This document shows, in pieces, positions 7,754 to 16,186 of a stretch of 64,000 nucleotides of DNA. The first letter of the stretch is position 1. Every line of letters starts with the position of its first letter. A model generated the notes under the pieces. The model was not told where the DNA came from. It searched no databases and saw nothing but the letters and a program-made list of their open reading frames with translations. Both the position numbers and the translations under genes were made by a program. Source of the DNA: Rufibacter sediminis (GTDB taxonomy: Bacteria; Bacteroidota; Bacteroidia; Cytophagales; Hymenobacteraceae); assembly GCF_014269285.1 (NCBI RefSeq), contig NZ_JACOAF010000030.1:62001-126000 (forward strand). The letters run 5' to 3'.

Positions 7754-8749
7754 TTATTTTTTCTGCGGCTTGTATCTGGACAGGTTCAGGATCTTGCGGG
7801 CGTCTTTCTCCTCCATGAGTTGTTGCAGCGTCACCTGGGGGTTGTTCTCCATGTACTTGCGCACAATCTGCCAGCCTACCCACGTAGCCACCCGACCCGG
7901 GCAACGCTCACTGATCTCGGGGACGTTAGGCCGCTCTCCAATGTATTTCCGGATGGTGAACTGGCTGGTTTCATACAGCAGGCCCTTCTCAATGAGATGC
8001 GCCCAGATTTTGCCTTCGTTGTAGGTGACATCGGCTAGCTCCTGGCCCGTGTACCAGATGATCAGCGAATCTGGCGTACAAGGCAGCACCTTCTCCGTGA
8101 AATAGTACGACTTCCCGAAATCGATCATCTCGTCCAGCATCTCTTTGTTCACGAAATCAGTCTTGTTGAATTTGTTGGAGACCAACAGCATAACCGACGG
8201 AGCCAGGTTCTCCTTTTCGTAGCGCTTGAGGATATACTCGGGGGCCTGCGGCCGAAAGGAGGCTTTCTTCCCAATGAAGAAGTCCAGGCCCAATACCACC
8301 AGGCTGTCGCTGACCAGCAGATCTCGGCTGAGGCCCGAGACAAACGTCTGCACCTTGGGAATCTGGAACGAAGGATAAAAGTACTTGACGTGCTTAAAAC
8401 CGTTCTCCAGGTCCTGGGTTACGTCTTGCAGGTCGCCGAAGGTGGCGTCGCTTTGCTTCTTCAGTTGATGGATGCTGGTATCAGTGGCCAGCCGGAGCAG
8501 GTTCTGCGCCATGAGTTCTTCTGAGGGATAGCGGTCACGCAGCAGAAACTTGTCGCGCAGCAGCGGTTCCTGCCGGAGGAAGGTCTGCATTTCGGGCACG
8601 GTTTTTATTTCAAAAAAGCGGCTCTCCAGGCGGTCCACCTTTATTTCTACCGGAATACGGGATACTTCCTCGGGGATAGTACACGTTTCATCCTTGGAAC
8701 AGCTCATGAACAACAATCCGGTAAACAGCAGCAATAAATAGCTTCGCAT
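7754..8749 (-). CDS. gldB: Gliding motility lipoprotein GldB
   Basis: 331 residues. The N-terminus MRSYLLLLFTGLLFMSCSKD is a lipoprotein signal with the modified Cys near residue 17. The body carries GldB features: EIKVDRLESRFFEI, FYPSFQIPKVQTFVSG, VLGLDFFIGK and a C-terminal GWQIVRKYMENNP. GldB is needed for gliding and type IX secretion function in Flavobacterium. The ATG at 8749 is chosen because a -7 element lies 25 bases upstream and the longer frame start at 8776 would precede the predicted transcript start. gldD and gldE lie 7 kb away. Confidence 0.93.
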   Translation of the reverse strand: MRSYLLLLFTGLLFMSCSKDETCTIPEEVSRIPVEIKVDRLESRFFEIKTVPEMQTFLRQEPLLRDKFLLRDRYPSEELMAQNLLRLATDTSIHQLKKQSDATFGDLQDVTQDLENGFKHVKYFYPSFQIPKVQTFVSGLSRDLLVSDSLVVLGLDFFIGKKASFRPQAPEYILKRYEKENLAPSVMLLVSNKFNKTDFVNKEMLDEMIDFGKSYYFTEKVLPCTPDSLIIWYTGQELADVTYNEGKIWAHLIEKGLLYETSQFTIRKYIGERPNVPEISERCPGRVATWVGWQIVRKYMENNPQVTLQQLMEEKDARKILNLSRYKPQKK

Positions 8750-8773
8750 CCTTTTCTTCTCTTTATCTTTAAG

Positions 8774-8781
8774 CAAATTTA
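8774..8781 (-). promoter_or_regulatory. -7 element for gldB
   Basis: The reverse strand reads TAAATTTG, in the 62-base divergent gap to the beta-barrel gene. Confidence 0.55.
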
Positions 8782-8811
8782 ACGTACTAATTCTTAATAC
8801 CCTCTTACCCT

Positions 8812-9507
8812 ATGAAGATGATTCGCTTTACTCCCCTGGTTTTGGCTTTTGCCGCTCTGTTCTGCTTCTCGCAGGAAGCCTCTGCCCAGGTAGAAATTGG
8901 GGTGAAAGTATCGCCCTCCGTTACTTCTACCCGCACCATTGCCAAAGACCAATACAACTTCAAGAACGATGGTGCCGGTGTTGGATTTGGGCTAGGCGTG
9001 ATTGCTGACTATTTCTTCGGCACGAACTACGCCTTCAGCTCTGGCTTGCTCTATAACGTAAAGGGTGGTGAAGTCGCTTATAACTACACCCAAAATGTGG
9101 ATGGGGTGACTACCAACAAGTCGGGCTCTGACGACATCAACCTGCAGTACCTGGAGATTCCGCTTACCCTGAAGCTCTTCACCAACGAGGTAGCCCCTGA
9201 GACCCGCTTGTATTTCCAGGCCGGAGGCTCCTTGAACACCATGCTGGCCGCCAAAGTGAACGACAAGAAAGTGGAGGACTCCTCCGGTGACAAGTACACC
9301 AAACGCTTCAACACCTTTGAGATTGGGGCCGTTCTGGGCGCCGGCGCCGAGTGGCAACTGGGCCAGAGCACCAAAGTGTTCGGTGGCCTCTCTTACCACC
9401 GCGGCCTCACCGATGTGGATGACAACTACTACTCCGGCACGTTCGGTGACAAGAAGGTGGAGCTCAAGAACAACTCCTTCGCCCTTGACTTCGGGATTAA
9501 ATTCTAA
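8812..9507 (+). CDS. Outer-membrane beta-barrel protein (PorT/OmpA-like)
   Basis: 231 residues. A signal peptide covers about 1-26 (LVLAFAALFCFSQEASAQ). Then come alternating amphipathic strands (VGFGLGVIADYFFGTNYAFS, LQYLEIPLTLKLF) with a terminal phenylalanine (FALDFGIKF), typical of BamA-inserted barrels. It belongs to the eight-stranded 'outer membrane beta-barrel' class common in Bacteroidota. It is divergent from gldB. Its last codons and trailing palindrome are duplicated 300 bases downstream. Confidence 0.9.
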   Translation: MKMIRFTPLVLAFAALFCFSQEASAQVEIGVKVSPSVTSTRTIAKDQYNFKNDGAGVGFGLGVIADYFFGTNYAFSSGLLYNVKGGEVAYNYTQNVDGVTTNKSGSDDINLQYLEIPLTLKLFTNEVAPETRLYFQAGGSLNTMLAAKVNDKKVEDSSGDKYTKRFNTFEIGAVLGAGAEWQLGQSTKVFGGLSYHRGLTDVDDNYYSGTFGDKKVELKNNSFALDFGIKF

Positions 9508-9511
9508 TCCT

Positions 9512-9547
9512 GTTTTTGCCCCGTTTCTGGGAAAACAGCCCTGAAAC
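9512..9547. repeat. Dispersed palindrome copy
   Basis: GTTTTTGCCCCG, centre TTTCTGGGAA, then AACAGCCCTGAAAC; 5 bases after the stop at 9507. Confidence 0.7.
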
Positions 9548-9582
9548 GAACCTTTTAAGTTGTTGGTGCTCTCAAATGCTTA

Positions 9583-9640
9583 CGCCGTTACAGGGTAACG
9601 GCGCTACAGAAGGAATGTAGGCTCGTTACCCTGTAACGAG
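9583..9640. repeat. Two small hairpins that are reverse-complement word swaps
   Basis: 9583-9603 is CGCCGTTAC-AGG-GTAACGGCG and 9622-9640 is CTCGTTAC-CCT-GTAACGAG. The two cores (GTTACAGGGTAAC and GTTACCCTGTAAC) are reverse complements of each other. Confidence 0.6.
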
Positions 9641-9734
9641 GTACACGTGCAGAGGAAAACTTTGGTGCTCTCACCACAACTTCTACTCCATCAGTTTAAG
9701 GGCAGTTTTGGGAAAGGAACCTAAAAAGGATTGT

Positions 9735-9805
9735 TGGTGATAACACCAACAAGGACACGAAGGTAGAATAACTCCCCCGCCTTTGATTTCGGAATTAAAT
9801 TCTAA
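9735..9805 (+). pseudogene. Decayed duplicate of the 3' end of the beta-barrel gene
   Basis: 9776-9809 repeats, with few changes, the final codons of the gene ending at 9507: the FDFGIKF-stop segment and the bases that follow. Upstream, GACACGAAGGTAGAATAACTC parallels GACAAGAAGGTGGAGCTC of the intact gene but carries a stop. A palindrome copy trails both ends at the same distance. Most of the second gene has been lost. Confidence 0.75.
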
Positions 9806-9809
9806 TCCT

Positions 9810-9844
9810 GTTTCAGCCTTTTTTCTCTAAAACAGCCTGTAAAC
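9810..9844. repeat. Dispersed palindrome copy
   Basis: GTTTCAGCC, T-rich centre, AAAACAGCCTGTAAAC; 5 bases after the remnant's stop, as at the intact gene. A more degenerate copy is at 9694-9728. Confidence 0.65.
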
Positions 9845-9861
9845 GGAAACTTACCGCACGA

Positions 9862-9891
9862 AAAAGCCCTCGTTTCACAACGAGGGCTTTT
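9862..9891. terminator. Bidirectional hairpin terminator
   Basis: AAAAGCCCTCGTT (9862-9874) pairs perfectly with AACGAGGGCTTTT (9879-9891); A-tract before and T-tract after the stem. It lies between the plus-strand barrel remnant and the minus-strand rng stop at 9919. Confidence 0.85.
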
Positions 9892-9918
9892 CTTTTATAT
9901 CGCAGGCAATAGGAACGG

Positions 9919-11523
9919 TTACTCTGTTTCTACCGCGCGGTCTTGTAACCCATTTACTTCAGTGTAAGCTGATTTCAGCTCAATCTCGTCGCCGTGTTCG
10001 TCCATCACCTTGAAATCTGTGAGGGCCAAGGCCGTATCTTTCATCACGTTCACCCGCTTGAAGTGCTTCAGGAACCATCTCCGTTGCTTGGAGAGAATGC
10101 CTTTGGTGTAATACGCGTGCAAGAACGGATGCACGTACAGCGTAATGTTTTTCTGATTCTGGCGAGTCAACAGATCTTCAATGGTCTGATCTATCTCATC
10201 GGTTACCAGAATGCTGGCGGATATTTTGCCGCTGCCTCCGCAGGTAGGGCATACCTCGCCGGTTACAATATTCTGCTCAGGCCGTACGCGCTGGCGGGTG
10301 ATCTGCATGAGGCCGAACTTGGAGATGGGAAGCACCGTGTATTTAGACCGGTCTTTCTTCATTTCCTCCTTCACTACATCCTGCACTCTCTGCCGGTTCT
10401 CGGCTGACTTCATGTCAATGAAGTCTACTACAATGATTCCGCCCAGGTCCCGGAGGCGCAGCTGACGCGCTACCTCTTTCGCCGCAGTAAGATTCACATT
10501 CAGAGCGGTGGCTTCCTGGTCCGTCTCGGAGTTGGATTTGTTTCCGCTGTTCACATCTACCACGTGCAGGGCCTCAGTATGTTCAATTACCAGGTACCCC
10601 CCGCCGGGGATGCTCACTGTCTTCCCGAAGAGGGATTTCAGCTGCTTTTCAATGTTAAAGTGTTCAAAGGTTTTCACCTTGCCCGAGTAATGCTTCAGAA
10701 TCTTCAGCTTATCCGGGGCTATGGATTCAATGTACGTCCTGATCTCATCGTGCAACTTAGCGTCGTCTACCACAATGTTGTCAAAACTTTCATTCAATAT
10801 GTCTCTCAACATGGAGGAGGAGCGTCCTAGCTCCCCAATGACCTTGTCGCGTTCCTTGGCGGTGCGCAACTTGGCAATGCCTTCTTCCCAGGTAGCCAAC
10901 ATGGTGCGGAGGTCTTTGTCTAACTCCGCCACTTCGCGGCCCTCGGCCACGGTACGGATGATCACCCCAAAGTTTTCCGGTTTAATGGAAGTGATGAGGC
11001 GCTTTAGACGCGTACGCTCCTCTTTGCTCACGATCTTCTTGGACACGCTTACCGTGTTAGAGAAGGGCACAAGCACCAGGTAGCGGCCCGCCAGGGAAAT
11101 CTCACAAGAGAGCCGGGGCCCCTTGGTAGAAATTGGCTCTTTTACAATCTGGACCAAGACCTGCTGTCCTTTTTTGAGGACATCGGCCATTTTGCCCAGT
11201 TTGTCTATTTCGGGCTCAAACTTCACAGGGCCAAGCTTGGCCGTAGTGTTTTTCTGGGTCTGCACAGATTTCACGTATTTGTTGAGCGTTTTGATGTGCT
11301 CTCCTAAATCATGATAGTGCAGGAACGCGTCTTTAGTGTAGCCAATGTCAATGAACGCGGCGTTCAGACCAGGCATCACCTTTTTCACGGTTCCCAGGAA
11401 AATGTCTCCTACGGAGTAGTTGGTATCATTCCGGTCGAAGTGATACTCTACTAATCGCTTGTCCTGAAGAAGGGCTATTCGTTCTCCATCTTGAGTAGAA
11501 TTAATAATTAATTCGTTACTCAA
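9919..11523 (-). CDS. rng: Ribonuclease G/E family endoribonuclease
   Basis: 534 residues, RNase G size without the long RNase E tail. An S1-type RNA-binding domain fills about 35-125 (VGDIFLGTVKKVMPGLNAAF). The catalytic core carries HVVDVNSG and IIVVDFIDMK, the acidic Mg-binding segments. CPTCGGSG is the zinc-link that joins subunits. It cuts single-stranded RNA in rRNA maturation and mRNA decay. Upstream on the same strand lie the tiny ribosomal protein, a TPR gene and HU. Confidence 0.96.
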   Translation of the reverse strand: MSNELIINSTQDGERIALLQDKRLVEYHFDRNDTNYSVGDIFLGTVKKVMPGLNAAFIDIGYTKDAFLHYHDLGEHIKTLNKYVKSVQTQKNTTAKLGPVKFEPEIDKLGKMADVLKKGQQVLVQIVKEPISTKGPRLSCEISLAGRYLVLVPFSNTVSVSKKIVSKEERTRLKRLITSIKPENFGVIIRTVAEGREVAELDKDLRTMLATWEEGIAKLRTAKERDKVIGELGRSSSMLRDILNESFDNIVVDDAKLHDEIRTYIESIAPDKLKILKHYSGKVKTFEHFNIEKQLKSLFGKTVSIPGGGYLVIEHTEALHVVDVNSGNKSNSETDQEATALNVNLTAAKEVARQLRLRDLGGIIVVDFIDMKSAENRQRVQDVVKEEMKKDRSKYTVLPISKFGLMQITRQRVRPEQNIVTGEVCPTCGGSGKISASILVTDEIDQTIEDLLTRQNQKNITLYVHPFLHAYYTKGILSKQRRWFLKHFKRVNVMKDTALALTDFKVMDEHGDEIELKSAYTEVNGLQDRAVETE

Positions 11524-11610
11524 TGTATTAGATGCTTAGGTGGAAGAATATACCAAAGCCCATCATTACCTTAACAGGTAATGTGGGCTCTCAGAATCAA
11601 AGGCCGGGCC

Positions 11611-11700
11611 TTATTTTTTCTTATGTCTATTCTTACGAAGACGCTTCTTTCTTTTGTGCGTAGAGATCTTATGTCTTTTTCTTTTCTTACCGCAAGGCAT
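11611..11700 (-). CDS. Tiny basic ribosomal protein (AURKAIP1/COX24 domain, mS38/bS22-like)
   Basis: The reverse strand encodes 29 residues: MPCGKKRKRHKISTHKRKKR, then LRKNRHKKK and a stop. Nearly two thirds are Lys, Arg or His. This matches the very short AURKAIP1/COX24-domain proteins of Bacteroidota, related to mitochondrial mS38 and bS22 and thought to sit in the small ribosomal subunit. The gene lies between the TPR gene (43 bases upstream) and rng (87 bases downstream) on the same strand. It is easily missed because of its size. Confidence 0.85.
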   Translation of the reverse strand: MPCGKKRKRHKISTHKRKKRLRKNRHKKK

Positions 11701-11742
11701 AGTGTTGATTTTTTATGTGTGAAAAAATTCTTTAACTCCGTT

Positions 11743-12627
11743 TTATTGAGCGCCGTTGAGGCGCTGCAGGTAACTGTCTACTGAGGCCTGCACCTCAGGA
11801 TCTTTGCTAATCTGCTTGACCTTTAGGAAAGACTTCTGAGCCTCTGCCTTTTTACCTGTCTCCGCTAACGCAACGCCCATGTAAAAAGTGCCCTCCACGT
11901 GGTTAGGATTCACCACCAGCAGCTCCTGAAAACGCTCTACCGCCTTGTCATACTGATTAGACTGGATAGAAAGAACACCCAGGTTGAACAGGGCTTTCTC
12001 GTTTTTAGGATCTGCCGAGATCACTTCCCGCAGCAGGGTGATGCCCCGCATGGGTGTGCTGCTGGAGATGTAGGTCATGGCCAGGTTGGTCTTGGCATCC
12101 AGGTTAGTTGGGTTGTTTTTCAGCACCTGCTCATACAGCCCTTGCGCCTTGCTGCCCAGCTCCTGCGAGCGTTCCTGCGTGGCGGCAAAAGTGAATGCCT
12201 GAAAGTACTGATCGGCCGCTTTCTGGAAGCTTTTCTCCCCGGGTCTTGCCTGTGCTACCTGCTCGTAGAAATATCCGGCGCTGTCATGTTTGGCAACGGC
12301 CGCATATTTCTGCGCCAGTTCATCAGCCAGTTTGCCTTTCGCTTGTGCGTTACTCTCGCGGCTGAACTTGTTGCGCAGATCGGCAATTTCCTTCAGCTGG
12401 GCGGGGGTAGCCACCACGTGCGCGTCTGTGGGAGTGGCTGCTTCCTGTGCGTGGTCTTCATGGCCCTCATGATTGGGGTCATGCGTAGACTGCGCGGCGT
12501 TGGCATTGGCTCCGTTAGCGGCAAACTCGCCTTTCTTATCTTTATTGATAATCACTTTCGGTAACAACGCCATCAAAACGGCCAGCACCACGGCAGAAAG
12601 AATAAGGGCTATCCGACCTTTTGACAT
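11743..12627 (-). CDS. Tetratricopeptide-repeat protein with N-terminal membrane anchor
   Basis: 294 residues. A single hydrophobic segment (ILSAVVLAVLMALLPKVII, about 8-26) anchors it. A His/Asp/Asn-rich linker follows (about 40-70; DPNHEGHEDHAQ). Helical TPR repeats run from about 75 to the end, for example NEKALFNLGVLSIQSNQYDK and HVEGTFYMGVALAETGKKAE. Such proteins act as assembly scaffolds. HU and rng neighbour it, but no partner is evident. Confidence 0.88.
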   Translation of the reverse strand: MSKGRIALILSAVVLAVLMALLPKVIINKDKKGEFAANGANANAAQSTHDPNHEGHEDHAQEAATPTDAHVVATPAQLKEIADLRNKFSRESNAQAKGKLADELAQKYAAVAKHDSAGYFYEQVAQARPGEKSFQKAADQYFQAFTFAATQERSQELGSKAQGLYEQVLKNNPTNLDAKTNLAMTYISSSTPMRGITLLREVISADPKNEKALFNLGVLSIQSNQYDKAVERFQELLVVNPNHVEGTFYMGVALAETGKKAEAQKSFLKVKQISKDPEVQASVDSYLQRLNGAQ

Positions 12628-12672
12628 AGTTTCGTTATCCGGAAATTGTTATGAAGCAAATAGTTAAGGCTG

Positions 12673-12680
12673 CAAAGGTA
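12673..12680 (-). promoter_or_regulatory. -7 element for the TPR gene
   Basis: The reverse strand reads TACCTTTG in the gap between HU and the TPR gene, 45 bases before its ATG. No clear -33 TTG was seen. Confidence 0.5.
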
Positions 12681-12687
12681 CAAAAAA

Positions 12688-12993
12688 CTAAGAAACTACC
12701 GGTTCTTTGATTTTTTTGCTGTTTTTGATCTTCGCAACAAACGTTTTAGACGGCTTGAAAGAAGGGATGAAATGCTCGTCAATGATGATGGACGTGTTCT
12801 TGGAGATATTACGGGCTACTTTCTTCGCACGCTTCTTGTTTACAAAGCTTCCAAAGCCACGCACGTAAATGTTATTACCATCGGCCATGGAATCTTTTAC
12901 CACTTTGAAGAATGCTTCAACGGTGGCCGCAACATCAGATTTTTCAATCCCTGTCTTATCCGCAATTTCTGATATAACTTCTGCTTTAGTCAC
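12688..12993 (-). CDS. HU-family DNA-binding protein
   Basis: 101 residues. MTKAEVISEIADKTGIEKSD is the N-terminal helical dimer part. NNIYVRGFGSFVNKKRAKKV leads into the DNA-clasping arm (about 55-80), and FKPSKTFVAKI closes the fold. It bends DNA as a nucleoid protein. The tail after residue 90 (NSKKIKEPVVS) is slightly longer than in 90-residue HU proteins. Confidence 0.95.
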   Translation of the reverse strand: MTKAEVISEIADKTGIEKSDVAATVEAFFKVVKDSMADGNNIYVRGFGSFVNKKRAKKVARNISKNTSIIIDEHFIPSFKPSKTFVAKIKNSKKIKEPVVS

Positions 12994-13085
12994 TTGTTTA
13001 AACTTTTAAAGGTAATTGAGTAAAGATGAATATGTTTGTACAAACGTTGTACCGTACAGCGTACAGCACCCCTGAAATCGGGGCA

Positions 13086-13093
13086 CAAAGGTA
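13086..13093 (-). promoter_or_regulatory. -7 element for HU
   Basis: The reverse strand reads TACCTTTG, with a TTG 23 bases further upstream. This leaves a leader of about 85 bases before the HU start. Confidence 0.55.
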
Positions 13094-13187
13094 GTCGGCC
13101 TTTTCGGAAAGTAAAACAATTTATGCAAAAAATCTGTTCTCTGTAGCCTTGCATAAGAACAGCAAACCAATACGTTAAAGCCTTTTC

Positions 13188-14261
13188 ATGGCCAGCACCC
13201 CTTCTTTTTTTAGTAATACTCTTATTGATTGGTATCACCGGCACCGCCGTCCGCTGCCCTGGCGTGAAACCACAGACCCGTACGCCATCTGGCTTTCAGA
13301 GATCATTCTGCAGCAAACGCGCGTTAAGCAGGGGCTGCCTTATTACCTGAAATTCATAGAGCGTTTCCCTACGGTGCACGACTTGGCAAACGCTCCCGAA
13401 GACGAAGTATTGCGTCTCTGGCAAGGCCTGGGTTATTACTCAAGGGCTAGAAACCTGCACTTTACGGCCAAGCAAGTGGTGGCCGAGTTTGGCGGCGAGT
13501 TCCCGGGCAGTTACGCCGGCCTGCTGCAGCTACGGGGCGTGGGCTCTTACACCGCGGCGGCCATTGCCTCCTTTGCGTACCGCGAGCCGGTGGCCGTACT
13601 GGACGGGAACGTGTACCGCGTACTGGCCCGGGTATTTGGCCGCCATGAGAACATTGCCGCCCCGGCCAGCAAGAAAATCTTTGAGGAGATTGCCAACGCC
13701 CAAATTCCTTTTGACAACCCAGACACCTACAACCAGGCCATCATGGAGTTTGGGGCCATCCAGTGCACGCCCGTAGCGCCCGACTGCCTGTTCTGTCCCT
13801 TGCAACAGGAATGCTTCGCCTTTCAGCATGGCCTGGTGAACGTGCTCCCCGTGAAAGAGAAAGCCAAAAGCAGCCGGCAGCGGTTCTTCCATTATTTGGT
13901 GCTGCAGCATGAAAACAAGCTATATTTAAGAAAACGCCCCGCAAACGACATCTGGCAAAGTCTCTATGACTTCTTCTCGCTGGAAACTGAAACCCTGCAC
14001 CCCGATCCGGAGCTGTTTCAGGGCCAGATTTCTGAAACGTTGCAAATTCCAGCTATCCCCTTCCGCACTACTGGCAAAGTCTACAAGCACATTCTGAGCC
14101 ACCAGAAAATCTCGGCCCAGTTTTATCTGGTTTCGCTTGATTTTCGTTTAAGGGAGGAAACAGAAGATACGCTTGGCTTACAGCTCTACTCTCTGGACGA
14201 AATAGAAGCGCTTCCTAAGCCTATTTTGATACACTCATTTTTAGATGAGCATTTCTTTTAG
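13188..14261 (+). CDS. mutY: A/G-specific adenine glycosylase
   Basis: 357 residues, the usual MutY size. It removes adenine opposite 8-oxoguanine. WLSEIILQQTRV holds the catalytic glutamate (about E38), LRGVGSYTAAAI is the helix-hairpin-helix, and VLDGNVYRV contains D139. Cysteines 193, 200, 203 and 209 fit C-X6-C-X2-C-X5-C for the [4Fe-4S] cluster. The C-terminal third (from about 225) is the NUDIX-like 8-oxoG recognition domain. It is first in a run with ssb, gldE and gldD, a neighbourhood common in Bacteroidota. Confidence 0.97.
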   Translation: MASTPSFFSNTLIDWYHRHRRPLPWRETTDPYAIWLSEIILQQTRVKQGLPYYLKFIERFPTVHDLANAPEDEVLRLWQGLGYYSRARNLHFTAKQVVAEFGGEFPGSYAGLLQLRGVGSYTAAAIASFAYREPVAVLDGNVYRVLARVFGRHENIAAPASKKIFEEIANAQIPFDNPDTYNQAIMEFGAIQCTPVAPDCLFCPLQQECFAFQHGLVNVLPVKEKAKSSRQRFFHYLVLQHENKLYLRKRPANDIWQSLYDFFSLETETLHPDPELFQGQISETLQIPAIPFRTTGKVYKHILSHQKISAQFYLVSLDFRLREETEDTLGLQLYSLDEIEALPKPILIHSFLDEHFF

Positions 14262-14306
14262 TATTTTTATAAGCTAAATCAAGTTCCACCCACCATCTTT
14301 CAATCT

Positions 14307-14798
14307 ATGGCAAGCATTAATAAAGTTATCTTAATCGGGAACCTTGGCAAAGACCCGGAAGTGCGGCATTTAGAAGGCGGCGTGGCGGTGGCCCGTTTCC
14401 CGCTGGCTACTTCTGAAACGTTCAAAGACAAGAACGGCGACCGCCAGGAGCGCACCGAGTGGCATAACATTGTGGTATGGCGCGGCCTGGCCGAGGTGGC
14501 GGAGAAATACGTCAAGAAAGGCCAGTCGGTCTACATTGAAGGAAGAATCAGAACCAACAGCTACCAGGACAAAGATGGCGTGCAGCGCTACAGCACCGAG
14601 ATTGTAGCCGATAACATGACCATGCTGGGTGGCCGTCCCGACGGCGGTTCCTCTGCCCAGGGAAGCGGCAGCGGCAGCTATAACAACGAACCCTCCTCTG
14701 CTGGCGTAAGTACTTCCAGTGGCAGCATGGGCGCTAATAAAGGCGGAAACTCTAAGTCGGTGGCCTACGAGGAAGAGCCAGACGATCTGCCTTTCTAA
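14307..14798 (+). CDS. ssb: Single-stranded DNA-binding protein
   Basis: 163 residues. The OB fold fills about 1-108 (INKVILIGNLGKDPEVRHLE, TEWHNIVVWRGLAEVAEKYV, VYIEGRIRTNSYQDKDG). A Gly/Ser-rich linker follows, and the acidic tip EEEPDDLPF recruits repair and replication partners. It lies 45 bases after mutY and 26 before gldE. Confidence 0.97.
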   Translation: MASINKVILIGNLGKDPEVRHLEGGVAVARFPLATSETFKDKNGDRQERTEWHNIVVWRGLAEVAEKYVKKGQSVYIEGRIRTNSYQDKDGVQRYSTEIVADNMTMLGGRPDGGSSAQGSGSGSYNNEPSSAGVSTSSGSMGANKGGNSKSVAYEEEPDDLPF

Positions 14799-14824
14799 CT
14801 TATTGTTGGATTAAACTCTAGCTT

Positions 14825-16186
14825 TTGGAAAGTATACCTCCATTAGGGGAGCCCTCCAGTTGGGGCTCACTGTTAGCTTTCACCCTTTCGTCTCTATATG
14901 GGACGGATTGGGTTCTCCCCTCTGCCCTCCTGGTGCTGCTACTTGGCGGCAAACTGGCCCTCATCGCCGCTTTGGCGGCATTTCAACAGTTTCTCAGCAA
15001 TACCACTTCCTTAACGCCTGTTCAAAAGGCGGCGGCGTTACCAACGGTCTTCTATGAAGAGCCGGAGCGGGTGGCTTGGGCCGGCACGTTTGTCGCGTCT
15101 ATGCTTTTCCTGCTAGTGGGCGGCTGTGGCTATTGGGTAGGGACCAGCCTCTTTTCTTTTCCTACTGTTGCCCCCTGGCTCTACTCCGCCGGTTCCTTGC
15201 TAGTCATTGCCACCCTGCTGGTCATGCTGCGGCTGTACTTCGCGCAATGGGGCAGAACCCGGCAGGCAGCAACCTCGCACCCGCTGCTGCTCCCGGTATT
15301 GAAAGCGGCGCACTGGGTAGGCAGTCCCTTTGTCTTCTTCATGTTACCGCTGCAACAGCTGGCAGGGCGCACCCGGGTGGCATTTGGCACGCCCTCACCG
15401 TCTGAGGAGCTCTCCCATTCCCTGGATCACTCGCCTACTGAGCCCGCCTCTCCGCAGGAGAAAGGCCTGCTCAAAGCCATCGTCAACTTCAGCTCCATTA
15501 CGGTGCGGCAAATCATGCGGGCCCGCGCCGATGTCATTGCGATTCACCGCCGCGTGCCTTTCCAGTCCCTTCTCAAGCAGGTAAAGCAGTGTGGTTACTC
15601 GCGTATTCCGGTGTACTCCCAGGGCACCGATAAGCTGGACGGCATCCTGTATGTAAAGGATTTGCTTTCTTACCTGAATGCTCCCGGAGACTTTGTCTGG
15701 CAAAACCTGATCAGAACCCCTTACTTTGTACCGGAGACAAAGAAAATAGACGAGTTGCTACGCGAGTTTCAGGAGCGCCGCGTGCACATGGCCATTGTGG
15801 TGAACGAATACGGCGAAACCACCGGTCTGATCACTTTAGAAGATGTAATTGAGGAGATTGTGGGCGAGATCCATGACGAGCTGGACGAAGAAGAAGACCA
15901 TTACTACACGCAATTGGACGAGCGCACGTTCCTGTTTGAGGGGAGCACCTCCCTGCATGACTTCTGCAAAGTGGTAGACCCTCCGGCCGAACTATTGAAA
16001 GACATCAAAGGAGACGTGGAGTCTGTGGCAGGGTTAATGCTGCGGCTTTTCTCCCGCATTCCGCATACAGGCGAGGAAACCCAGCTGGGGCCTTACCTCT
16101 TCCGGATAGAAGCCGCCGACAGTAAAAAGATAAAGAAAGTACGGGTACACGAAGCGGTGCCCCACCCTCATAATGAAAAAGAATAA
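14825..16186 (+). CDS. gldE: Gliding motility protein GldE (CNNM/CorC family)
   Basis: 453 residues from a TTG start. Hydrophobic segments lie at about 33-58, 85-108 and 115-137. A CBS-domain pair spans about 230-350 (IPVYSQGTDKLDGILYVKDL, then VVNEYGETTGLITLEDVIEE). A CorC/HlyC C-terminal domain spans about 365-440. This is the CNNM/HlyC architecture of GldE, which sits next to gldD in many Bacteroidota and supports the gliding machinery. Its last 14 bases overlap gldD. Confidence 0.93.
   Translation: MESIPPLGEPSSWGSLLAFTLSSLYGTDWVLPSALLVLLLGGKLALIAALAAFQQFLSNTTSLTPVQKAAALPTVFYEEPERVAWAGTFVASMLFLLVGGCGYWVGTSLFSFPTVAPWLYSAGSLLVIATLLVMLRLYFAQWGRTRQAATSHPLLLPVLKAAHWVGSPFVFFMLPLQQLAGRTRVAFGTPSPSEELSHSLDHSPTEPASPQEKGLLKAIVNFSSITVRQIMRARADVIAIHRRVPFQSLLKQVKQCGYSRIPVYSQGTDKLDGILYVKDLLSYLNAPGDFVWQNLIRTPYFVPETKKIDELLREFQERRVHMAIVVNEYGETTGLITLEDVIEEIVGEIHDELDEEEDHYYTQLDERTFLFEGSTSLHDFCKVVDPPAELLKDIKGDVESVAGLMLRLFSRIPHTGEETQLGPYLFRIEAADSKKIKKVRVHEAVPHPHNEKE

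Noticed and set aside
7680-8038. Plus-strand frames over gldB
   Set aside because: They are antisense to a well-supported gldB gene and show no protein-family features.
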